Shown here: positions 27,151-35,902 of the stretch, in pieces
Layout of the letters: each line of letters starts with the position of its first letter
Position numbering within the stretch: the stretch's first letter is position 1
NCBI GenBank assembly: GCA_049682815.1
Contig: JBAUII010000143.1
Span: 1 to 64,000 of the forward strand
Direction of reading: 5' to 3'
DNA: 64,000 nt
From: DASWID01 sp049682815
GTDB taxonomy: Bacteria > Desulfobacterota_D > UBA1144 > Nemesobacterales > CSP1-2
Translations under genes and position numbers: made by a program
Notes under the pieces: model-generated
The model's database searches: none
Told to the model about the DNA's origin: nothing
Seen by the model: only the letters and a program-made list of their open reading frames with translations

Positions 27151-28740
27151 ATGACTCCTTCTCAAAATAAATTCATAAGAATTCTCTTCATAGTTTTTAT
27201 TTCATTTCTGCCTTTATTCATACTCAAAGAGTATTCTGTTACATTCATATTTGGATCAGATAAAACTCAGGCGAATGCCACCGCCTTTACTCTCGAGGAT
27301 GCCACACAATCGGTCAGTTTAGAAAATGCGGAGCCCAACCCGAAGGATCAAACTGAATCGGAACAGCATGATGCCGGACATTCAGACCCATTCTCATTTA
27401 TCCTAATTGAGCTGGCAATAATAATACTCGTAGCCATAATTGGTCGCTGGGCAGCCATAAGGTTTGACCAACCCGCTGTTTTGGGGGAACTACTGATCGG
27501 GATAATTCTTGGGAATGTCGCTTATTGGCTGGGCTCACCGCTCTCATTTTTCATCATGCATCTTAGTGACGCCGGGCAGATATTCGACAGAATCTGGCTC
27601 ACTGGGGGTACGGCTCTTGATGCTGCAAAATACATTTTCCCTGCAAGTGAATTAGGACCGGGCGGAATGGGCCAGAGATTGGTAGAGATAATGACAGGTC
27701 CCGGTGCTAACAAATTCATTATTATGGGGTTTTCTCTATGGCTATTTTCCAATTTGGGTGTCATTCTTTTGCTTTTCATGGTTGGCCTCGAGTCAAGTGT
27801 TAAAGAGATGCTCGAGGTTGGTCCCAAGGCAACTAAGGTTGCAATTGTCGGAGTCGTGTGCCCCTTCATTCTTGGATTATTAGCAAGTATCTGGCTTCTT
27901 CCAGATTCAGAGAGCCCCGTACATCTATTCTTGGCAGCTACCTTTTGCGCGACTAGCGTGGGCATCACCGCCAGGGTATTCAAAGACCTGAATAGGATTC
28001 AGACCAATGAAGCAAAGATCATTCTTGGAGCTGCCGTAGTTGATGACATCCTGGCCTTAGTCATCCTCGCAATCGTCGTTGGGATAGTCACAACTGGCGG
28101 TATCAAGCTTTTTGAAGTTGGCCGTATACTGCTATTTTCCATAATCTTTCTTGGCGTAATAATAATATACGGAGAAAGATTCATCCGCTGGGTCCTCCCA
28201 TATGTGAGTGTACTCGATCGCAACAATAGCAAGTTGCTCTTCCCTTTGGCTCTTGCCTTCCTTTTGGCCTGGTTAGCTAATCTAATCGAACTGGCGACTA
28301 TAGTTGGAGCATTTGCGGCAGGCTTAATATTAGATGATGATCAATTTGCCGTGCACGAAGATGCAAAGACTACGATGGAGGAAACGATTAAGCCCCTGGA
28401 GACTATCTTCGCTCCGATCTTCTTCGTATTGATGGGCATGCAGGTGAATCTAGGCACTTTCGTTCAGAAAGAAACGCTGTGGTTATCCGCCGCTTTCATA
28501 GTTGTCGCGATGTTGGGGAAAATAGTGGCCGGGATACCTGCAGGCAAAGGAACTGATCGCACGACGGTGGGGATAGGTATGCTACCCCGTGGTGAAGTCG
28601 GACTCATCTTCGCAAGTATCGGGAAAGGCCTTGGTGTAGTTACCGATTCGATCTTTTCGGCAGTGGTAATAATGGTAATTGTCACCACTTTAATAACACC
28701 ATTTCTGTTGAAGTGGTCGCTTACCAGAAATATGGTTTGA
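27151..28740 (+). CDS. CPA2-family cation:proton antiporter
   Basis: The 529-residue protein has an N-terminal signal-like helix and a low-complexity periplasmic stretch (about 45-80), then about 12 membrane helices. QPAVLGELLIGIILGN (about 106-121) and ATSVGITARVF-x-DL are conserved in KefB/NhaS/GerN-type antiporters, and AAVVDDILALVILAIV holds the paired Asp residues of the transport site. No RCK/TrkA domain is attached. It exchanges Na+ or K+ for H+. It lies between two HdeD-like genes. Confidence 0.93.
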   Translation: MTPSQNKFIRILFIVFISFLPLFILKEYSVTFIFGSDKTQANATAFTLEDATQSVSLENAEPNPKDQTESEQHDAGHSDPFSFILIELAIIILVAIIGRWAAIRFDQPAVLGELLIGIILGNVAYWLGSPLSFFIMHLSDAGQIFDRIWLTGGTALDAAKYIFPASELGPGGMGQRLVEIMTGPGANKFIIMGFSLWLFSNLGVILLLFMVGLESSVKEMLEVGPKATKVAIVGVVCPFILGLLASIWLLPDSESPVHLFLAATFCATSVGITARVFKDLNRIQTNEAKIILGAAVVDDILALVILAIVVGIVTTGGIKLFEVGRILLFSIIFLGVIIIYGERFIRWVLPYVSVLDRNNSKLLFPLALAFLLAWLANLIELATIVGAFAAGLILDDDQFAVHEDAKTTMEETIKPLETIFAPIFFVLMGMQVNLGTFVQKETLWLSAAFIVVAMLGKIVAGIPAGKGTDRTTVGIGMLPRGEVGLIFASIGKGLGVVTDSIFSAVVIMVIVTTLITPFLLKWSLTRNMV

Positions 28741-28757
28741 TAAATGAAATCCAGTAA

Positions 28758-29333
28758 TCAACTAACTTTAACGGCCGAGCGGGCAGCGATCGAGAGCATT
28801 ACCATAGATATACCACTAAACAAGATATAGAAACCGACAAGCAAGCCAATAATCACTATGCTTGCCGGCCATTGGGCCCAGATCAGTACGGCAAGTATTA
28901 ATGAAATAATACCGCTGACGAGAACCCAGCCCCAGTTCTGTGTAGCCTTCATCTGAAATGCATATGCGATCTTAAAGACTCCCTCTACCAGTAAAAATGC
29001 AGCTAATATAAGAGCCAGTGTAAGCACTCCCTTTAGAGGGTTTGCAAGCAATAATATTCCAGCAATTACAAATATGATTCCGCTCAATAATATCAAAAGA
29101 AATTTCCCCCAGTTGCCGGAGAAAAAAGCGCTCACGATTGAAATGATTCCGCAGATGATAAGGATCCATCCTAGCATTAAATCAACAGCCAGAGTCAGCG
29201 CATATGGACTTCCAAGTGCGATAATACCCAGTATGATAAAGACCACACCGAGAGCAAGTAGCCATCCCCAACCTTTCTCCAAGGCGCGAGCTTCGAGGGA
29301 TTGCTCCCCAACCTGAGTGGTTTCTGATGTCAT
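28758..29333 (-). CDS. HdeD-like (DUF308) membrane protein, second copy
   Basis: The 191-residue protein has six membrane helices in the DUF308 pattern after a short hydrophilic N-terminus (about 22 residues). Motifs such as LMLGWILIICGIISIVSAFF and LLANPLKG fit the family. GGAGG lies just before the ATG. It converges with the antiporter gene, 17 bases away. It is diverged from the protein at 26421, so it is not a recent duplicate. Confidence 0.9.
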   Translation of the reverse strand: MTSETTQVGEQSLEARALEKGWGWLLALGVVFIILGIIALGSPYALTLAVDLMLGWILIICGIISIVSAFFSGNWGKFLLILLSGIIFVIAGILLLANPLKGVLTLALILAAFLLVEGVFKIAYAFQMKATQNWGWVLVSGIISLILAVLIWAQWPASIVIIGLLVGFYILFSGISMVMLSIAARSAVKVS

Positions 29334-29685
29334 AGAACTTTTCCTCCATTCATTGAGATAATTCGACCATAACTAAGCGAGGAAGAATTTCCTTTCCAAG
29401 CAGTTTTTTATAGACGTCATAATAAAATCATTAACTTCCAAAGTCAAGGTATTTGTTAACCCTCAAAGATAACCCAGCTCTATCACGGTTTTCAGCGTTT
29501 TTTATAAAAAAATGCTTTTATGACGATTGATAATTCCTATCTATCTTTTTGCCTGGCAAAATTACTGCGCTTTGGTAGAGAGAGTTTCAACGGTTTGTAA
29601 GTTCTGATTTATCTTATCATATTGAAGAATTTGATTAGACAAAACGCATTAATTTACTAAACTTATTCTTCAAGGATCTTATAAA
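29334..29685. other. Intergenic region, no gene seen
   Basis: This 350-base AT-rich gap separates divergently transcribed genes and must hold both their promoters. I see no strong hairpin or repeat and no open frame with a ribosome site. Confidence 0.6.
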
Positions 29686-30090
29686 ATGAAACTCATATTT
29701 TTCACAATCTTCACCCTCTTAATAAGCGTAGCCCCCGGATATTCAGTCAACTCGGAATTTGTCACATCATCTAGAACAGACGATGGAATAGATATCTCAT
29801 ATTTCGTTGATACGGATGAAATCAAAATTATGAATGGAATAAGAAGTTATAGAGAGAAACGTGTCTATACTAGAGGAAAATCATTAAAAAATATTGGGGC
29901 TGTACAAATTATGGGCTTTTACGATTGCGCTAGCGGAAGTTATGTAAATGGAAGCATCTCATTTTTAAGCCCCGAAGGAAAATACCTCGAAGGATATTTC
30001 TTCACGGGGGATGATTATACATGGAAACCTGTTACTCAGCGCCCTAACCGCATGATGTATGAATACGTTTGTAAATTCAACAAACGTTGA
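29686..30090 (+). CDS. Small exported protein, possibly surface-adhesin protein E-like
   Basis: The 134-residue protein has a signal peptide (about 1-20) ending near GYSVNSE. The mature part is about 110 residues with two Cys (about 86 and 130) that could form a disulphide, and an antiparallel beta pattern ending in MYEYVCKFNKR. Size and the late Tyr/Cys pattern resemble the surface-adhesin protein E family, but I cannot confirm it. AGGATC lies ten bases before the ATG. Confidence 0.65.
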   Translation: MKLIFFTIFTLLISVAPGYSVNSEFVTSSRTDDGIDISYFVDTDEIKIMNGIRSYREKRVYTRGKSLKNIGAVQIMGFYDCASGSYVNGSISFLSPEGKYLEGYFFTGDDYTWKPVTQRPNRMMYEYVCKFNKR

Positions 30091-30281
30091 AATGCATGGG
30101 CCCAAAGAACATGATCTAATTTACTGCACATCAATTTTCTATTACCATTTTACTAGCCCATTTTTATCGATGAAATAGGTCACAGATCAAACCTTATCTC
30201 ACCTGACCGTTACGTGCCCGATATGAATCGTGACTACATTTAGGCCACATTTAGATTCTTTCTTGTCTAATGACGAGAAAT

Positions 30282-30533
30282 TTACTCTGCATCTTTTTTT
30301 ATGGTCTTTCCAGTTTCTTCCATCTTTTCGCCCAATTTTTTTTGTGCCTCAGCAGCCTGTTCACTTACTTGCTTCTTAGTTTCCTCCAACTTCTCGGCTG
30401 CTTTCTCAACAGCCTGGTCGATCTGCTTGCCAGCCTTCTCGGCTGGCCCCTCTTCGCCACCTTTGCAACCACCGAAACTGAGAACATTAAAACAAACGAA
30501 AAGCAGAAGCACACACTTTTTTAAAAGTGACAT
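30282..30533 (-). CDS. Small coiled-coil lipoprotein
   Basis: The 83-residue protein has a lipoprotein signal with lipobox LSFGGC (Cys at about residue 23), followed by an Ala/Glu/Lys-rich helix of about 55 residues with regular heptads (VEKAAEKLEETKKQ, AAEAQKKLGEKMEE). It is reminiscent of LEA-like or Lpp-like helical envelope proteins. It is probably anchored in the outer membrane and has no recognised enzymatic domain. Confidence 0.78.
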   Translation of the reverse strand: MSLLKKCVLLLFVCFNVLSFGGCKGGEEGPAEKAGKQIDQAVEKAAEKLEETKKQVSEQAAEAQKKLGEKMEETGKTIKKDAE

Positions 30534-30640
30534 AGCACCTATGCCCCCTCTTATGAATGTTAATTTTCATTAATCAAGGTACAAGTCCTACATGAAAAAC
30601 AAGTAGATTTAATTACCAGCCCCAATAATGTTGCTCGTTT

Positions 30641-31276
30641 TTATTTCGCCGACGTTAAATCCAGTCGACTAAGATCATTCTCAAAATCTATCAACACCTC
30701 TCTCAAGGCCTCATTCCATCCATTTACCAAGGCTGTTGGGGATTTAGAAGTTATTCCGACATCTTTACGGTAACTCCTGCTGAAAACGATGGTATCCTCG
30801 CCAGAATCCTCTTTAATCAAAAAGAACTGCAGTGCCAGTACGGCCTTTGGTAACCCATCATCAGTGTAATCACCATATATGCTATTTATATACCCGCTTA
30901 ATGCATAATCTCCGGCTATTTCACTTGGCGCGACGACGACATGGTCAAACATGTTTATTTGTGAAAACCATCCGAACACTTCCTGGGTCATAAGAGAAGC
31001 GGGCGACTTAAAAAATTGGTTATAGAAGTCTGATTCGTAAACATCAGGACTCACTCGGTAGACAAATTCGTGTCCGGTGTATGCTGGCGAAACACGAAAA
31101 TTGCGAATTTTAAGAACCGCGTGCTTAGGACTCGCATCGTAATTGCTTGACGATGTTACATCGAAGGCATAGTATCTTCTTTCAGGATAGTTCTTCTGCA
31201 AACCCACACATCCTAAATTCATAATCAATATATAAAAGAAAATTAGGAACATATATCCGTAGTGTCTAGGTATCAT
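30641..31276 (-). CDS. ABC-type transport auxiliary lipoprotein (PqiC-like)
   Basis: The 211-residue protein has a lipoprotein signal with Cys at residue 23 (LIMNLGC) and a mature domain that starts RRYYAFDV and contains LKIRNFRVSPAYTGHEFVYR. This pattern is typical of the PqiC/DUF330 family that works with MCE proteins in lipid transport. Its start codon overlaps the mlaD-like stop by four bases, which suggests coupled translation. It is the last gene of the Mla-type operon. Confidence 0.85.
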   Translation of the reverse strand: MIPRHYGYMFLIFFYILIMNLGCVGLQKNYPERRYYAFDVTSSSNYDASPKHAVLKIRNFRVSPAYTGHEFVYRVSPDVYESDFYNQFFKSPASLMTQEVFGWFSQINMFDHVVVAPSEIAGDYALSGYINSIYGDYTDDGLPKAVLALQFFLIKEDSGEDTIVFSRSYRKDVGITSKSPTALVNGWNEALREVLIDFENDLSRLDLTSAK

Positions 31277-32250
31277 TTAGGTGCCTCGTTCAACTCTGGT
31301 GGAGGATTGCCAAAAAGGATCCACGACGGATAGTTGTTTGCGATATTCATAAACCGTCTAAGATCGTCCGAAATCACAGATATATTCTCAAGAATAGTTG
31401 TAATTTCTTCCTGACGACTTGATACCAAGCTATCAAACCTATTCAGGATTGTATTTAGCTTAGATACCACATCGGGCAAATCCTCAGAACCAGTCTTTAT
31501 ATCCTCTAAGGTTCTACTGAGGTCCTTTAGGCTCTGTGTTAATTCTTCACTTTCGGTTAAAGAATTCAAATTTGTCGCGACCTTATTAAACTGCAATATT
31601 GTCTGCTGGAGATCCTGGCTTACACTAGCGATTTTCGCATCCTCGACCGACTTTGTCACAGTTTCTAGGAGATTTTGAATATCATCCGCAATTTGCTGAA
31701 AGTTAATCTTATTTATGCTTGTTGTAAGCTCTGTGATTGAATCGGTGATGGTAGTTAGGGTACTTGGGGCAGATGGTATATAAAGATACTTAGGTTTCCA
31801 GTCGATTTTGTAGGGAGGATACTGACCTGGCTCAAAGAATTCTCCATTTAAGAATGCTACTCCGGTGATTCCCGAAGACGCTAACTGCAACCTAAACCCC
31901 TTCTGTACTAATTTCCCAGCCCTTTCCTCGAATTCTTCATAGGTATCGATGTGCCTGCCCAGTGTTTCCGGATAGTAAAAACCTCTAACGACTATATATG
32001 GGAGATTAAGATTAGACTCATATACAGTACGTACAAATGATATTTCGCTTACCGATCCAACTTCAACTCCGAGTATCTTTACAGGCGCACCCACAGTAAG
32101 CCCCTCTATCGATTGGTCAAAATAGGTTTCAAAATCGATTTTCGTACGAAAATATTTACTTCCACCAAAAACTATAATACCTATAACTAGAATCGCCAAT
32201 CCGATGATTACAAATACGCCGACTTTAAAGAAATTGGGTTTTCTACTCAT
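31273..32250 (-). CDS. mlaD: MlaD-like MCE-domain protein
   Basis: The 325-residue protein has one N-terminal membrane helix (about 10-28), then the MCE domain (about 38-150) with the conserved opening YFDQSIEGLTVGAPVKILGV and YPPYKIDWKP near its end. A long helical C-terminal region (about 165-310) would form the needle or barrel extension. MCE proteins form hexamers that channel phospholipids across the periplasm. It follows the ATPase gene by 36 bases. Confidence 0.93.
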   Translation of the reverse strand: MSRKPNFFKVGVFVIIGLAILVIGIIVFGGSKYFRTKIDFETYFDQSIEGLTVGAPVKILGVEVGSVSEISFVRTVYESNLNLPYIVVRGFYYPETLGRHIDTYEEFEERAGKLVQKGFRLQLASSGITGVAFLNGEFFEPGQYPPYKIDWKPKYLYIPSAPSTLTTITDSITELTTSINKINFQQIADDIQNLLETVTKSVEDAKIASVSQDLQQTILQFNKVATNLNSLTESEELTQSLKDLSRTLEDIKTGSEDLPDVVSKLNTILNRFDSLVSSRQEEITTILENISVISDDLRRFMNIANNYPSWILFGNPPPELNEAPK

Positions 32251-32286
32251 AATTAGCGTCCATCAAAATAATCAAAAAATATCAAA

Positions 32287-33066
32287 TCAGGCTGCTGCCT
32301 CCGATTCGACTTCCCTATTAAAAAACTGACGGACCCAAGGATTATCGGAATGGTCCCGCAAGTACTGAGGTTCACCAGTAGCGACAATTCCCTTTACCCG
32401 CTTATCCAACATGATGACCCGATCCGCTATAGCGTATATGCTTGGCAATTCATGTGTTACGACAACAAACGTCATCTTTAGGCCTCGCGCTAGCCTTAGA
32501 ACTAACTGATCGAGCTCGGCGGATGTGATAGGATCCAATCCGGCTGAAGGCTCGTCCAGAAAAAGGATGAGCGGATCAAGTGCCATTGCCCTTGCTAACG
32601 CGGCACGTTTCTGCATCCCCCCACTAAGCTCAGAAGGCATTTTATTTTCAGAACCCGAAAGCCCCACCAGCATGAGTTTCATAAGAGAGATAAGATCCAT
32701 CGCTTCAGGAGGAAGATCCGTATACTCCTCGAGAGGTAGACGAACATTCTCAAGTATGGTCATGGAGCCGAAAAGCGCCCCACTCTGATAAGCAACACCG
32801 ATCTTCTTTAAGATTCTGAGAAGATCGTCTCCTCCGGCAGTGGCTATGTCATCTCCATCAATAATAATTTTACCTGCTGCAGGTTCATACAGGCCTATCA
32901 TGTGCTTCAGTACAGTACTCTTCCCGCATCCGGAGCCACCAAGAATAACAAAAACCTCGCCAGGATAAACATCGAAGGATATATTATCTATTATCACATT
33001 TCCTGCATAAGCGGCGGTAAAATTCTCAACTCTAATAATTGGCTCCTTATCTCCACTCATCATCAT
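32287..33066 (-). CDS. mlaF: MlaF-like ABC transporter ATPase
   Basis: The 259-residue ATPase has Walker A GGSGCGKST at 43-51, signature LSGGMQ at 147-152, and Walker B LILFLDEP at 166-173 followed by the D-loop SAGLDP. The switch His is in VVTHE. It powers lipid transport through MlaE and the MCE protein. The first Met codon follows the permease stop directly; three consecutive ATG codons leave the exact start open. Confidence 0.95.
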   Translation of the reverse strand: MMMSGDKEPIIRVENFTAAYAGNVIIDNISFDVYPGEVFVILGGSGCGKSTVLKHMIGLYEPAAGKIIIDGDDIATAGGDDLLRILKKIGVAYQSGALFGSMTILENVRLPLEEYTDLPPEAMDLISLMKLMLVGLSGSENKMPSELSGGMQKRAALARAMALDPLILFLDEPSAGLDPITSAELDQLVLRLARGLKMTFVVVTHELPSIYAIADRVIMLDKRVKGIVATGEPQYLRDHSDNPWVRQFFNREVESEAAA

Positions 33067-34212
33067 TTAAATCCCTAAGAAGTAGTAAATAACTCCAAAA
33101 ACACCGTCCACAAATATAATCAAAACAAGACCAATAACAACTGCGGAGGTAGTAGAATCTCCAACCGCCGATGCCCCGGTCTTGGTTCTGAGTCCCTGCA
33201 TACACCCGACACCCGCTATAATAAGGGCAAAAACAAACGATTTGATAAGGCCCGCCAGAAGCATAACATAGCTTCCGGCAGATACTATCTCATTGACATA
33301 CGTGACAACACTAAACCCTAGCGAAAGCATAACTACCAATCCGCCAATGAGACCAAATAGATTTCCAAAAATCGTAAGCACTGGTATCATCACAAGTGAT
33401 GCCAATAACCTCGGGACAACTAAAAATCGAACCGGTTCAAGCCCCATTGTGGTGAGGGCGTCGATCTCTTCATTCACCTTCATAGTGCCAATCTCTGCTG
33501 CAAAGGCTGACCCGCTTCGGCCATTAACCACCCAGGCTGTCATTAGAGGCCCAAGTTCTTTAAACATGGCAATTACGATAAGGTCTGCTACGAATAACTG
33601 TGCGCCGTATTTCTGCATTGGTATTGCGGATTGGAAAGCCATCACAAGCCCTATAAGAAAACATACGAGCGCAACAATGGAGAACGCGTTAACACCAATC
33701 AATTCAGCGGTAATTAAAAAATCTTTCCAACGAACACTCTTGGGATTAAGCATTGCATAACAAAGAGCAACCATCATTTCCCCTAGAAATGATATGTTAG
33801 CCGTTATCCCGTGAAATAAATCAATTGTTTCCCGGCCAACATTCACAAAAATGTTCGATGCCTTAGGTTCCTCCATCTCAGCTCGGACGAAGTCAGAAGG
33901 TTTGAATTGGTCAAATAATTGTTGAAACTCCCCAGAAAGTCCTTGAATTTCGAACATTCCGCCCCTTTGGGCTTGTTTTAATTGAAGATTAAACAAAAAG
34001 CCAATACCAGTACCGTCACAATAATCTATCCCGGAAGCATCCACAATCACCCGCTCAGGTAAAGATTTGTCAATCGAAAGTAATGCCTCTCGCCATATTT
34101 TTCCGGTAGAACTCGAATCAAGTCTCCCATTTATGACCAGTTTAAGAGAGCCCTCCTCAATAATTTCCGTATTGAGGGAGACAGGATTAATGTCTCGCAA
34201 CGCATTATTCAT
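33067..34212 (-). CDS. mlaE: MlaB-MlaE fusion: STAS domain plus ABC permease
   Basis: The 381-residue protein joins an N-terminal STAS domain (about 10-105; IDYCDGTGIGFLFNLQ carries the STAS loop) to an MlaE-type permease (about 125-381) with five membrane helices. The permease motif MKVNEEIDALTTMGLEPVRF is the ATPase-coupling helix. In E. coli the STAS part is the separate protein MlaB. I start at ATG 34212; an in-frame TTG at 34221 is the other option. It is the first gene of the operon mlaBE-mlaF-mlaD-auxiliary lipoprotein. No MlaC or MlaA gene is visible. Confidence 0.93.
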   Translation of the reverse strand: MNNALRDINPVSLNTEIIEEGSLKLVINGRLDSSSTGKIWREALLSIDKSLPERVIVDASGIDYCDGTGIGFLFNLQLKQAQRGGMFEIQGLSGEFQQLFDQFKPSDFVRAEMEEPKASNIFVNVGRETIDLFHGITANISFLGEMMVALCYAMLNPKSVRWKDFLITAELIGVNAFSIVALVCFLIGLVMAFQSAIPMQKYGAQLFVADLIVIAMFKELGPLMTAWVVNGRSGSAFAAEIGTMKVNEEIDALTTMGLEPVRFLVVPRLLASLVMIPVLTIFGNLFGLIGGLVVMLSLGFSVVTYVNEIVSAGSYVMLLAGLIKSFVFALIIAGVGCMQGLRTKTGASAVGDSTTSAVVIGLVLIIFVDGVFGVIYYFLGI

Positions 34213-34520
34213 GAAGATCAAACACCAAACTTAGCTCGGGTTAGTATTGTACAGTTTGCAAAATTTATGAATCCTGCAGTCAGAAAATCAGGCTTTAGTA
34301 TAACCAAAGCCCTCTATACCACAAGTCATTGTGCCAACAGCACAATAAAGTCTTCATAGCTGTATTTAGGGTTTAAATCCTTTTATATGCGCAGCGTGGG
34401 TTTATATTCCTCGCATTCCAATCGATATGAGGCCAACCACAGCGCGTAAAGGAATGTATTGGGTATAAATCGTGGAGTGGAAAGCTAGTTTTGTATTTAT
34501 ATGATGTAATAAACTACCAA
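34213..34520. other. Intergenic region upstream of the Mla operon
   Basis: This region holds the promoter for the leftward Mla operon. A short inverted repeat TGTGC-caaca-GCACA lies near 34330. I see no gene here. Confidence 0.5.
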
Positions 34521-34550
34521 GCCCCTCGGGAGGCTAGGACCTCCCGAGGC
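34521..34550 (-). terminator. Hairpin after the Ysc84 gene
   Basis: Stem CCTCGGGAGG (34524-34533) pairs perfectly with CCTCCCGAGG (34540-34549) around a six-base loop, 22 bases after the Ysc84 gene stop. It is followed on the minus strand by a moderately T-rich stretch. This is probably an intrinsic terminator. Confidence 0.65.
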
Positions 34551-34571
34551 TTCCTTCTCTTTATCATAGTA

Positions 34572-35273
34572 CTATTTACTTGGGGCAAATTCCTTTACCG
34601 CGTCGGTGAAAACCATCAAAGCCGGAGGGGTCTCATTATTTTCCAACAATGCTTGAAGCGGGGTCATCTCCTTATTGTAGGCGTTATTATTGGCCTCCTT
34701 ATTAAACTGGATTGAAAGTGACCCTACATCAAGGCCTGCAAATACACCACCCGTGGCTCTCGCATAAGTATAGAAAGGCGCTTTGGTGCTCGCACCTCCG
34801 GCAGCAGTCTGTGCCCCCGTACTTCCAGCCACTGCGGTTGCGCTGCCTCCACCAAGAGTAACTGCTCCCGACGTAAGTGCATCTTCCGCCATTTCATTCA
34901 TGGCGAGTATCACAACATCACTACTTTGCCCTCCCAGTGAAATACCAACGCTTGGACCTTTAGCGTTATAAAAAGCAGGCGCTCCCCACTCGCCGGTATC
35001 TGCATGACGACAGATCGCAAATCCCTTCCCACTCTTATAACCTACGGCTACGCTAACCTTTACTAAGCCTGGAATCACAACGATACACTGTGCCTCTTGT
35101 AAAACAGACGCAGGAATCTGCTTGTCAGGGGGCTGGTTCATAAAAGCCTTCAACACACTGGCGGCTTCCTGAGCCCTTTTATTAACCTCCTGTGCCCAGG
35201 ACATATCAATTAAACTCAATCCCACCATAATAACAAGGGTGAAAGTCGTTATTAATGTAAATCTAATCTTCAT
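34572..35273 (-). CDS. Exported Ysc84/SYLF-domain protein
   Basis: The 233-residue protein has a signal peptide ending at about SWAQE (residue 27). One SYLF/Ysc84 domain (about 35-230) follows, with AQCIVVIPGLVKVSVAVGYKSGKG and GAPAFYNAKGPSVGISLGGQ, both invariant family features. The domain binds phosphoinositides in eukaryotes; bacterial members are periplasmic and of unclear function. AAGGAGG lies upstream of the ATG. It stands alone with its own terminator. Confidence 0.92.
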   Translation of the reverse strand: MKIRFTLITTFTLVIMVGLSLIDMSWAQEVNKRAQEAASVLKAFMNQPPDKQIPASVLQEAQCIVVIPGLVKVSVAVGYKSGKGFAICRHADTGEWGAPAFYNAKGPSVGISLGGQSSDVVILAMNEMAEDALTSGAVTLGGGSATAVAGSTGAQTAAGGASTKAPFYTYARATGGVFAGLDVGSLSIQFNKEANNNAYNKEMTPLQALLENNETPPALMVFTDAVKEFAPSK

Positions 35274-35450
35274 TGCATGTACCTCCTTAAAACTGTTAAT
35301 TTCTTTTTTACCCCTAATAGAAATCTAAAACTGGTTAAGGATACGTCTCCTGCTACATATGTCAACCCTTCACGCATGATTGAATAGGGAAAATGAGGCA
35401 ACTTGAAACCCTAATTTTTTTCGTATATCTTATCTCCTCAGGTATAACTG

Positions 35451-35828
35451 ATGAAAAACATAATGATAGCAGCTCTGATCCTGTGTGCGAATGCTCCGAC
35501 ATCTCACGTTTCACAGTTCACGAATTTTGTAAAGAAGGCAATTGGATATCGCGATTCTTCAATCAGCATCAACTATATTCCGGGATTCAATAGTCAAAAA
35601 TCACAACAATTAGTTCAAGAAACTTTTCCTGAGGAAGATCCTTACCCGGAGGAAGAAGGCCCGCCGCCACCCGAAGAACCATATGTCCCTGAAGAAGAAC
35701 CTTATTTACCGGAGGAAGATCCTAACCTGCCGGAACAGCCTTATGTACCTGAGGAAGAGCCACTTTTACCAGAAGAGCAGCCGACATTACCCGAGCAGCC
35801 TTTCGAAGGGGAACCGGAGAGCTGGTGA
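35451..35828 (+). CDS. Pro/Glu-rich repeat protein with signal-like N-terminus
   Basis: The 125-residue protein is unrecognised. Residues 1-20 look like a short signal peptide. From residue 60 to the end the sequence is almost only Pro, Glu, Tyr, Leu and Asp in degenerate 10-residue units of the type PEEEPYLPEE (about six units). The result is strongly acidic and extended, like a cell-wall or periplasm-spanning linker or a metal-binding tail. An AGG lies eight bases before the ATG. The low complexity makes homology hard to judge. Confidence 0.55.
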   Translation: MKNIMIAALILCANAPTSHVSQFTNFVKKAIGYRDSSISINYIPGFNSQKSQQLVQETFPEEDPYPEEEGPPPPEEPYVPEEEPYLPEEDPNLPEQPYVPEEEPLLPEEQPTLPEQPFEGEPESW

Positions 35829-35902
35829 AGTATTAAAGGGGCCAGGCCTGTATTGTTCCAATTTAACTTTTACATTTACACAAGAAAAATCGAAATTGGA
35901 AC

